From Candidatus Luteimonas excrementigallinarum (lineage in GTDB: Bacteria > Pseudomonadota > Gammaproteobacteria > Xanthomonadales > Xanthomonadaceae), in assembly GCA_019115725.1 (NCBI GenBank), contig DXCY01000022.1, positions 1-21,351 on the forward strand: a stretch of DNA of 21,351 bases, read 5' to 3'. The notes under the pieces were generated by a model. The model had not been told where the DNA came from. It did not search any database and saw nothing but the letters and a program-made list of their open reading frames with translations. Positions within the stretch are counted from its first letter, which is position 1; each line of letters opens with the position of its first letter. Shown here piece by piece: positions 15,359 to 21,351 of this stretch. Made by a program: the position numbers and the translations under genes.

Positions 15359-16606
15359 ATGATTGCGCCCGCCCTCACTGCACTGCTGGCAGTGTCTTCC
15401 CTGCTCACGCCCGCAACGCCCGGCACGCCTGCGGACGCCGCGATCACCTGCAGCATCCCGTCCGGCGACCGCATTGATGAAACACACCTCCGCTCACGAT
15501 CAGAGCTGGATGCCTGGCTCAGGCACTGCCCTTCCCCGCTCGATCACATGACTCCTGGCGGTCGGGCACGCTTCCTGGGCACGCTGGATTTCAACGAGCG
15601 CGGCGTAACCCGGATTTCGGTAGCAGACCTGGAACAGGAGCTCACCGGCGCCGAAATCAACGCGGTCTTCGCCCTGCTCGGCCTGCCCGCGAATGCCGGC
15701 TCCTGGGGGCTGGATCCGACGGAAGCGGAGCAGCGTCGACACGCTCCGGACCACGGCCCTGGCGCCAGCGACATCGAGCTTCGCTACAACGCCCTGTATT
15801 ACGCAGCCAGCGGTGCGCCCTTTGATTCACAGCGGGAGGCAGGCGCCTTCATGGCGGATCTCTACGACGCCCTGTTCCCGGCAACCGGCCACGCCGCCGC
15901 CGTGGCCGGGGCGTCCAATCACGACCTGCGCCTGCTTTACAGCGCCGCAGTGACTTCGGCAAAAGGAGCGTTCCGGCCGGACCATGTCGATGCCGCGACC
16001 ACTGCCCTGGCTGCGCTGGAGGAGCGCGGGATCGCCACCCGCGGCGACCTCTCCGCGATGCTCGAAACCCTGATCCATGCCGGCCGGCTGGATGAGGCGC
16101 GCGACTTCGCCACCCGCCACGCCGCGGCGGGCTTCGAACCGCTACCGGCCATCGTTGAACCGGCGCCCGTCAACGCCGGCGTGCCCAGCGTGCTACGGCT
16201 GACCGGGGACACGCTGGTGCACGAAGCGGTCGCGCGCGGGCCGCTGCAGATCATCGTGGTTGCCAGCTACGGCTGCGCCTTCAGCCGCGCGGCCGCCGGT
16301 GACATTCCCCGGGACCCGGTGCTGGGGCCGCTGTTCCGCGAGCATGCGCTGTGGCTGGCAGCGCCGCACCACCTCGACAACATCCCCGCCCTGGCCCGCT
16401 GGAACGCAGACAACCCGGATGCCGCGCTCGCTATCGCCACGTCCGACGCGCGCTGGCCCATGCTGGAGCTGGGCACCGTGCCGCAGTTCCACGTGCTGCG
16501 CGACGGGAAGTTGATTGCCACCGTAGCGGGATGGCCGCGCGAAACCGGCAACCGCGAAGCGCTGCTGGAAGCGCTCCGCGGCGCGGGAGTACCGGGAATC
16601 CCCTGA
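15359..16606 (+). CDS. Exported protein with C-terminal thioredoxin-like domain, function unknown
   Basis: A 415-residue protein that I do not recognise as a named gene. ATG at 15359 follows AAGGA with a five-base gap. The N-terminus is hydrophobic (about 2-20) with possible cleavage after PADA, suggesting export, although the n-region lacks a basic residue. The middle (about 80-260) is alpha-helical and Ala-rich, with repeat-like helices (ALEERGIATRGD, HAGRLDEARDF). The C-terminal part (about 275-405) looks like a thioredoxin fold: strand PLQIIVVASYGCAFS, then VPQFHVLRDGK with the typical cis-proline (Pro375). The redox motif is Cys306-x-x-Ser309 rather than CxxC, so if active it would act by a monothiol or disulfide-trapping mechanism. 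It diverges from the his operon. Confidence 0.75.
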   Translation: MIAPALTALLAVSSLLTPATPGTPADAAITCSIPSGDRIDETHLRSRSELDAWLRHCPSPLDHMTPGGRARFLGTLDFNERGVTRISVADLEQELTGAEINAVFALLGLPANAGSWGLDPTEAEQRRHAPDHGPGASDIELRYNALYYAASGAPFDSQREAGAFMADLYDALFPATGHAAAVAGASNHDLRLLYSAAVTSAKGAFRPDHVDAATTALAALEERGIATRGDLSAMLETLIHAGRLDEARDFATRHAAAGFEPLPAIVEPAPVNAGVPSVLRLTGDTLVHEAVARGPLQIIVVASYGCAFSRAAAGDIPRDPVLGPLFREHALWLAAPHHLDNIPALARWNADNPDAALAIATSDARWPMLELGTVPQFHVLRDGKLIATVAGWPRETGNREALLEALRGAGVPGIP

Positions 16607-16632
16607 TCCCCTCCCGCAGTCGCCCGTCGAAC

Positions 16633-16650
16633 AGAGCGCCTAGGCGCTCT
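16633..16650. other. Perfect 18-bp palindrome over the ammonia-lyase stop codon
   Basis: AGAGCGCCTAGGCGCTCT equals its own reverse complement and includes the TAG stop of the lyase gene on the minus strand. It lies 26 bases past the end of the convergent thioredoxin-like gene. As RNA it could form a hairpin from either strand, with a tight loop. No T-tract follows, so a terminator role is uncertain. Confidence 0.6.
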
Positions 16651-18547
16651 CGCCCGCCTCGGCGCGGCGCGCGGCTTCCAGCAGGCTGCCTCCAGCCACC
16701 AGGCGAATCGCCTCGGCCACCTCGCCATCCATCGCCCGGTCACGATCGAGGAAGGCGATGCGCTCGCGCAATGCAGCGTGAGCCGCGGCCACCACGGTGC
16801 CCGGGTGATAGGGTTCGGAGGCCGCCAGTTCGGCGCGCAGCGCGTCCACTTCCTGCAGGAAACGCGCGTGGTCCGGATGTCCGGCCGGCGGCGCGCCCTG
16901 CACCTTGGCGGCAAAGCCCGCCGCGTCTGTGCTGCGTGCCAGGGTGCGCGCGGCGTTGATCATGTCACGGCGCAGGTCCAGTGCCTGGGCGGCGGTGTAG
17001 AGCTCCAGTCCCAGCACCTTGCCCAGATCATCGGCCATGGACAGTACGTGACGGGCCTCGTTGGCGCCCATCGATACGTGGTCTTCGGCATTGGCACTGG
17101 TCGGCACCGAGTACACGCTGGCCGGATGCGCACGGGTGGCGAGATCGTTGACGATCGCCGCCGCGGTGTACTGCACGATCATGTGCCCGGATTCGGTCCC
17201 GTCCTCGTTGCCGATCAGGAAGGCCGGCAGGCCGTCGCTGGTGGCCGGATCAACCAGCTTGTTGAGCCGGCGCTCGGAGATCGATGCCAGCACCGGAATG
17301 GCAGCTTTCACGTAGCTCAACGCCAGCGCCAGCGGCATGCCGTGGAAGTGGCCGGCGGAGATCACCTGCTCTTCCACGTGCTCGGCCTGGCGGTCCGGGA
17401 ACACCAGCGGGTTGTCGGTGACGGCGTTGAGCTCGACATCGAGCACGCGACGCGCCTGGGCCACCGCGTCGCGCACGGCGCCGTGCACCTGCGGGATGCA
17501 GCGCAGCGAATAGCTGTCCTGCGGCTGGTGCTTCTTGCCGCCGCGGAAAGGCTTGAAGCGCTGGTAGAACTTCTCGCGCCCGTGGCGCTGGCTGGCCGGC
17601 ACCCAGTCCCAGCCGATATCGAAGGCGAGCGCCTGCGCCTCCGGCGTGGACCAGCTGTCCGGCAGCCACTGCCGGAAGCGCGGCACCAGGTGATAGGGAA
17701 TGTCGGCCAGCGTGGAGCCATCAAGCAGCGTGCGCAGCCGCCCCGCCACTTCCACCTGGCCCGGATGCGGACGCAGCGCGTGCACCTGCTCATCGAAAGC
17801 GCCCAGGCGCCCGGCGAAGGCATCGATGGTCATGGCCGCAGCCAGGTCCGCGGTATCGAGCAGCCGCTCCAGCCGGTCGAGCGCCAGTACGCCCATGGCC
17901 AGCATCTGCGCGGTGCCGTTGTTGAGGGCCAGGCCCTCCTTGTAGGACAGCTCCACCGGCGCCAGGCCGGCGCGGCGCAGGGCCTCGGCACCGGGCATGC
18001 GCTCGCCTTCGAAGAAGGCCTCGCCGCCGCCCAGCAGCACAATGGCCAGGTGCGACAGCGGCGCCAGGTCGCCCGAGGCGCCCACCGAACCCAGCTCCGG
18101 CACCACCGGCACGACACCGGCGTTGAGCAGGGCGGTCAGCGCCTGCAGGGTCTCCACGCGGATGCCGGAATGACCCTTGAGCAGGGTGTTGATGCGGATG
18201 CACAGCATCGCCCGCACCACTTCCGGCGCCATCGGCTCGCCCACGCACACCGCGTGGGTGAGGATCAGGTTCTGCTGCAGCTCGGCGTGCAGCGAGCGCC
18301 CGGAAGCCCGGGCACCGGGCAGCTCATCGCGCAGCGGATGCGCGCCCAGCAGCTTGTCGGCATTGCTGCCAAAGCCGGTGGACACGCCGTAGATCGGCTC
18401 CTCGCGGCGTACCTGTTCGGCGAGGAAGCCGGCGGCGCGGGCCACCTTCTCCAGCGCGCCGTCATCCAGTTCCACCGTCGCGCCATTGGCGATCATCACC
18501 AGCTGGTCGCGGGTCAGTGACACGCCGTCCAGGCAGATGTGTTTCAT
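16640..18547 (-). CDS. MIO-type histidine/aromatic amino acid ammonia-lyase with internal insertion, coupled to hisS
   Basis: Homologue of histidine/phenylalanine/tyrosine ammonia-lyases, which use a self-formed MIO group to remove ammonia from an amino acid. The MIO triad is Ala157-Ser158-Gly159 (SVGASGDLAPLSHL). Other active-site residues are Tyr53 (YGVSTGFG), Asn210 (ALNNGT), Tyr346 and Arg349 (QDSYSLRC) and Glu488 (SANAEDHVSM). The selectivity pair is Thr97-His98, closest to the Ser-His of histidine ammonia-lyases and unlike His-Leu or Phe-Leu of TAL/PAL. At 635 residues it is about 125 longer than HutH. The excess is roughly 50 extra residues at about 280-338, just before the QDxYSLRC loop, and a longer C-terminus. 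Its ATG overlaps the hisS stop by four bases. No other hut gene is near, so the role may not be catabolic; an aminomutase is an alternative. Confidence 0.88.
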   Translation of the reverse strand: MKHICLDGVSLTRDQLVMIANGATVELDDGALEKVARAAGFLAEQVRREEPIYGVSTGFGSNADKLLGAHPLRDELPGARASGRSLHAELQQNLILTHAVCVGEPMAPEVVRAMLCIRINTLLKGHSGIRVETLQALTALLNAGVVPVVPELGSVGASGDLAPLSHLAIVLLGGGEAFFEGERMPGAEALRRAGLAPVELSYKEGLALNNGTAQMLAMGVLALDRLERLLDTADLAAAMTIDAFAGRLGAFDEQVHALRPHPGQVEVAGRLRTLLDGSTLADIPYHLVPRFRQWLPDSWSTPEAQALAFDIGWDWVPASQRHGREKFYQRFKPFRGGKKHQPQDSYSLRCIPQVHGAVRDAVAQARRVLDVELNAVTDNPLVFPDRQAEHVEEQVISAGHFHGMPLALALSYVKAAIPVLASISERRLNKLVDPATSDGLPAFLIGNEDGTESGHMIVQYTAAAIVNDLATRAHPASVYSVPTSANAEDHVSMGANEARHVLSMADDLGKVLGLELYTAAQALDLRRDMINAARTLARSTDAAGFAAKVQGAPPAGHPDHARFLQEVDALRAELAASEPYHPGTVVAAAHAALRERIAFLDRDRAMDGEVAEAIRLVAGGSLLEAARRAEAGESA

Positions 18548-19956
18548 GCCTGGCCTCCATCCGCACCGGCTGCGCTCGCAGCCTGGCCGGCCTGCACGCG
18601 CAGCTGCTCACGCTCCACCCGCAGGGCGCTGCCCACCTCGTCTTCGGGCACTTCGAACTGCTGGCCACGGCGCAGGTCCTTGACCGTCACCACGCTGCGG
18701 GCGGCTTCGTCCTCGCCGCGCACCACGACGAAACGGATGCCGGCCCGGTCGGCGTACTGGAACTGCCGGCCCAGCTTGCGCGCCTCCATCTGGGTTTCCA
18801 CGTTCAGGCCGGCCGCGCGCAGGCGCTGGGACAGGGCCAGGGCGTGATCCAGATGCGCGTCCTCCATCAGGGTCACCAGCACGTCCACGGTACTGTCGGC
18901 CATGTCGACCAGGCCGGCATCGCGCAGCTGCCAGAACAGACGGGTCAGACCGATCGAAATGCCGACGCCCGGCAGCTTCGACTTCGTGTAATGGCTGGCC
19001 AGGTCGTCGTAGCGGCCACCGGAGCAGATCGAACCGATCTGCGGATATTCATCCAGCGTGGTCTCGTAGACCATGCCGGTGTAGTAATCCAGGCCACGGG
19101 CGATCGACAGGTTGATCGCGTAGTCGCTCTCCGGCACGCCCATCGAGCGCAGCCGCTCCAGCGCCTCGCGCAGCTCTGCCCGGCCCTCCTCGAACAGCGG
19201 CGTACCCGGGCCCAGCGCATCCAGCCTGGCCAGCGCGTCGTCGTGACCGTTCGAACGCACCTGTGAGAACGCCATCAGCTTGTCCACCACCCCGGTGGCC
19301 AGACCGAAGCCCTCGCCCTCAAGGGTCGCGCGCACCGCATCGGCGCCGCGCTTGTCCAGCTTGTCCAGCTCGCGCAGCACCAGCAGCTGCTGCTCGCCCT
19401 CGATGCCCAGGCCCTCGAACCAGCCGCGCAGCAGCTTGCGGTGGTTCATCCAGATGGTGAACCCGCCCAGCCCCAGCGCCTTGAACACCGAGTGGATGAC
19501 CGCCGGAATCTCAGCGTCGTAGCGCGGCGACAGCGCATCCTTGCCGATGACGTCGATATCGCACTGGTAGAACTCGCGGAAGCGCCCGCGCTGGGCGCGT
19601 TCGCCGCGGTACACGCGCTGCATCTGGTAGCGACGGAACGGGAACGCCAGATCGTGCTCGTGTTCGGCCACGTAGCGGGCCAGCGGCACGGTCAGGTCGA
19701 AGCGCAGCGCCATGTCCGGGCGGCCTTCATCGCCCTTCTCCAGGGCACCGGTGGACTGGACGAAATACACCTGGCGCTCGGTCTCGCCGCCCGACTTGGT
19801 CAGCAGCACATCGGACAGTTCGAACACCGGGGTCTCGATCGGCAGAAAGCCAAATCCTTCGAAACTGCGGCGGATAGTGTCGAGCATGCGCTGGAACGCG
19901 ATCTGCTCGCGCGGCAGCAGCTCCATGACCCCCGGCGGGGTACGCGGCTTGATCAA
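18544..19956 (-). CDS. hisS: Histidine--tRNA ligase
   Basis: Class II aminoacyl-tRNA synthetase that activates histidine with ATP and charges tRNA-His in the cytosol. With a TTG start at 19956 the protein has 470 residues and begins MIKPRTPPGVMELLPRE. Motif 2 lies at about 117-133 (RGERAQRGRFREFYQCD), the histidine-specific RGLDYYTGMVYE at about 288-299, SGGRYDDL nearby, and motif 3 GVGISIGLTRL at about 330-340. The anticodon-binding domain fills the C-terminus (from about 365), ending in an Ala/Gly-rich tail. TTG was preferred because GGAG stands six bases upstream and the family starts here; a GTG at 19989 would add 11 residues and has no ribosome-binding site. It is followed by the ammonia-lyase with an ATGA overlap. 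Confidence 0.95.
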   Translation of the reverse strand: MIKPRTPPGVMELLPREQIAFQRMLDTIRRSFEGFGFLPIETPVFELSDVLLTKSGGETERQVYFVQSTGALEKGDEGRPDMALRFDLTVPLARYVAEHEHDLAFPFRRYQMQRVYRGERAQRGRFREFYQCDIDVIGKDALSPRYDAEIPAVIHSVFKALGLGGFTIWMNHRKLLRGWFEGLGIEGEQQLLVLRELDKLDKRGADAVRATLEGEGFGLATGVVDKLMAFSQVRSNGHDDALARLDALGPGTPLFEEGRAELREALERLRSMGVPESDYAINLSIARGLDYYTGMVYETTLDEYPQIGSICSGGRYDDLASHYTKSKLPGVGISIGLTRLFWQLRDAGLVDMADSTVDVLVTLMEDAHLDHALALSQRLRAAGLNVETQMEARKLGRQFQYADRAGIRFVVVRGEDEAARSVVTVKDLRRGQQFEVPEDEVGSALRVEREQLRVQAGQAASAAGADGGQA

Positions 19957-19991
19957 TTCGGTCTCCGGATGGTGCGGCGGAAAAGACACAC

Positions 19992-20020
19992 AGTTTAGCC
20001 GTTCGGGCCGCCGGCCCGGC
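19992..20020 (-). promoter_or_regulatory. Possible hisS upstream region
   Basis: On the minus strand TAAACT (19997-19992) resembles a -10 box and would start transcription near 19985, after the alternative GTG start. No good -35 box is seen. A GC-rich inverted repeat, CGGGCC and GGCCCG around GCC (20004-20018), lies in the -35 area. This is tentative. Confidence 0.25.
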
Positions 20021-20042
20021 CCCTTCCCCGAAGCGCAGGCAA

Positions 20043-20070
20043 CAAAAAACCGGCGCTGGGCCGGTTTCTT
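20043..20070 (-). terminator. Rho-independent terminator of tRNA-Pro
   Basis: On the minus strand an AAACCGGC stem pairs with GCCGGTTT around a five-base loop and runs into a T-tract (TTTTTT). It begins about 15 bases after the 3' end of the tRNA. It would end the tRNA-Pro transcript and any read-through from argH, separating both from hisS. Confidence 0.85.
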
Positions 20071-20083
20071 GATTTCGCCAGAT

Positions 20084-20160
<77 letters not shown>

Positions 20161-20174
20161 ATGGCGAGCCGCTC

Positions 20175-20202
20175 ATTATAGGGCTAATCGAGGAAGAGGC
20201 AA
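20175..20202 (-). promoter_or_regulatory. Promoter of tRNA-Pro at the argH stop codon
   Basis: On the minus strand a perfect TATAAT (20180-20175) overlaps the argH stop. TTGCCT (20202-20197) is 16 bases upstream as a four-of-six -35 box. The start would fall near 20168, eight bases before the mature tRNA. The stretch after the -10 box is GC-rich (GAGCGGCTCGCC), like the discriminators of growth-rate-controlled tRNA promoters. Confidence 0.6.
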
Positions 20203-21351
20203 GCCCTGCAGACGCGTTTTCAGCACATCCAGGCGCAGCGCGGCGGCGGCACCCGGCGATACCCGCGCCTGGAGGCTGGATTCGGGCGTACGCCCGTCCC
20301 CTGCCCGGTCCACCGACTCGGCCGCGGCGCGGTAGGCATCGCGGAATGGCACTCCGGCGGCGGCCTGCTCCACGGCCACGTCGGTGGCGTACATGCCGGC
20401 GTCGATCGCCGCCTGCATCCGCCCGGGCTGCCAGTCCATGTTCTCCAGCAGCGCCGGCAGCAGCTCCAGCCCGGCCAGCCCGCGGCCGAAACCGTGGAAG
20501 ATTGCGCCCTTGCTGGCCTGCAGATCGCGGTGGTAGCCGGAAGGCAGCGACAGCAGCTGCTCGATCTCGGTGCGCGCCGCCGCCACGCTGGCGTGTACCG
20601 CGCGCATGAGTTCAATCACGTCCGGATTGCGCTTGTTGGGCATGATCGAGCTGCCGGTGGTGTACTGCGCCGGCAGGGTGACGAAGCCGAACTCGGCGCT
20701 GGTGAACAGCGACAGGTCCCAGGCCAGGCGGCGCAGATCCAGCGTGGCCGAGCCCAGCGCTTCCAGCGCGGCCAGCTCGAACTTGCCGCGCGACAGCTGC
20801 GCGTAGATCGGGCTGACCTGCAGGCGCGAAAAACCCAGCGCCGCCGTGGTGTGGTCGCGATCCAGCGGCAGGTTCACGCCGTAGCCGGCAGCAGTGCCCA
20901 GCGGGTTGCAGTCCACCAGGGTGACGGTATCGGCGGCGCGCTGGGCGTTGTCGATGAACGCCTCGGCCCAGCCGGCCCACCACATCCCCGCCGACGACAC
21001 CACCGCCCGCTGCAGATGGGTGTAGCCCGGCAGCGGCAGCCCGGCCTCCGCTTCGGCGCGCTGCAGGGCAATGCCGGCCACCTCGCGGCACAGCGCGGCG
21101 GTGTGCTCAAGCTTCTCCTTCAGCCACAGCCGGGTGGCTACCAGCACCTGGTCGTTGCGGCTGCGGCCGGTGTGGATCTTCTTGCCGGTATCTCCCAGGC
21201 GCTCCACCAGACGCGCCTCGATCGCCGAATGGCCGTCTTCATAGCGCGCATCCAGCACGAAGGCGCCGCTGGAGAAAGCTCCGGCCAGCGCGTCGAGCTC
21301 GCGCTCAAGGCTCGCCAGCTCCTCACCGGCCAGGATTCCGATCCGCGCCAG
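20176..21351 (-). CDS. argH: Argininosuccinate lyase, N-terminus cut off by window
   Basis: Fumarase/aspartase-superfamily enzyme cleaving argininosuccinate to arginine and fumarate, the last step of arginine synthesis. The frame stays open to the window edge, giving about 391 visible residues of the usual 430-460; the GTG at 21258 is not the start. Visible motifs are DGHSAIEARL, HTGRSRNDQV (substrate binding), PLPGYTHLQRA with the catalytic His region, and the superfamily signature GSSIMPNKRNPD. After the signature comes SLPSGYHRDLQASK. The stop TAA lies within the tRNA-Pro promoter. Neighbouring arg genes would be expected upstream, outside the window. Confidence 0.96.
   Translation of the reverse strand: MARIGILAGEELASLERELDALAGAFSSGAFVLDARYEDGHSAIEARLVERLGDTGKKIHTGRSRNDQVLVATRLWLKEKLEHTAALCREVAGIALQRAEAEAGLPLPGYTHLQRAVVSSAGMWWAGWAEAFIDNAQRAADTVTLVDCNPLGTAAGYGVNLPLDRDHTTAALGFSRLQVSPIYAQLSRGKFELAALEALGSATLDLRRLAWDLSLFTSAEFGFVTLPAQYTTGSSIMPNKRNPDVIELMRAVHASVAAARTEIEQLLSLPSGYHRDLQASKGAIFHGFGRGLAGLELLPALLENMDWQPGRMQAAIDAGMYATDVAVEQAAAGVPFRDAYRAAAESVDRAGDGRTPESSLQARVSPGAAAALRLDVLKTRLQGLPLPRLAL

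Noticed and set aside
16778..18520. 580-codon plus-strand frame opposite the ammonia-lyase
   Set aside because: Antisense to a gene with a complete MIO active site; its product has shadow-type composition.
16640..18547. Ordinary hut operon member
   Set aside because: No hutU, hutI, hutG or hutC is nearby; the gene is coupled to hisS and is about 125 residues longer than usual HutH.

Overview
The window looks like a chromosomal backbone segment of a GC-rich gammaproteobacterium, most likely of the Xanthomonas/Lysobacter family (Lysobacteraceae). The evidence is the eight-gene his operon with bifunctional hisB and hisIE led by a TrpR-like gene, a HisB phosphatase domain lacking the E. coli zinc cysteines, a long-form HisG, and an mtnB-mtnD-mtnC methionine-salvage cluster. 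The genus cannot be fixed by eye. I see no insertion sequence, phage, CRISPR array, integrase or island signature, and composition looks even throughout.

Layout. (1) Positions 1-1250: 3' part of an NhaC-type Na+/H+ antiporter gene, + strand. (2) 1290-3259: mtnB, mtnD, mtnC of the methionine salvage pathway, + strand. The end of mtnC overlaps a secreted caspase-like C13 peptidase gene (3243-4142), whose stop codon lies in a four-copy 15-bp tandem repeat. (3) 4231-5775 (-): an exported calcineurin-type phosphoesterase. It is divergent from a 7TM-DISM membrane diguanylate cyclase at 5880-7730 (+). (4) 7769-15246 (-): a complete histidine biosynthesis operon in the order trpR-like regulator, hisG, hisD, hisC, hisB, hisH, hisA, hisF, hisIE. 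Every junction from hisG onward overlaps by 1-8 bases. A perfect 24-bp palindrome sits between a TTGACA -35 box and a TACATT -10 box just before the regulator gene. (5) 15359-16606 (+): a divergent exported protein with a thioredoxin-like C-terminal domain. (6) 16640-19956 (-): hisS followed, with a 4-base overlap, by an unusually large histidine/aromatic ammonia-lyase. (7) 20084-20160 (-): tRNA-Pro(CGG) with its own promoter and terminator. (8) 20176-21351 (-): 3' part of argH.

How the genes work together. The his operon makes histidine from PRPP and ATP, hisS charges it onto tRNA, and the MIO-type lyase coupled to hisS could deaminate histidine or a related amino acid. No hutU, hutI or hutG is present, so this does not look like an ordinary histidine-degradation operon. 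The most notable items are the hisS-coupled lyase with a roughly 50-residue basic/aromatic insertion next to its active-site loop, the palindrome embedded in a near-leaderless his promoter, and the C13 peptidase overlapping mtnC. I found no convincing wholly new multi-gene system; most of the window is well-known housekeeping metabolism.
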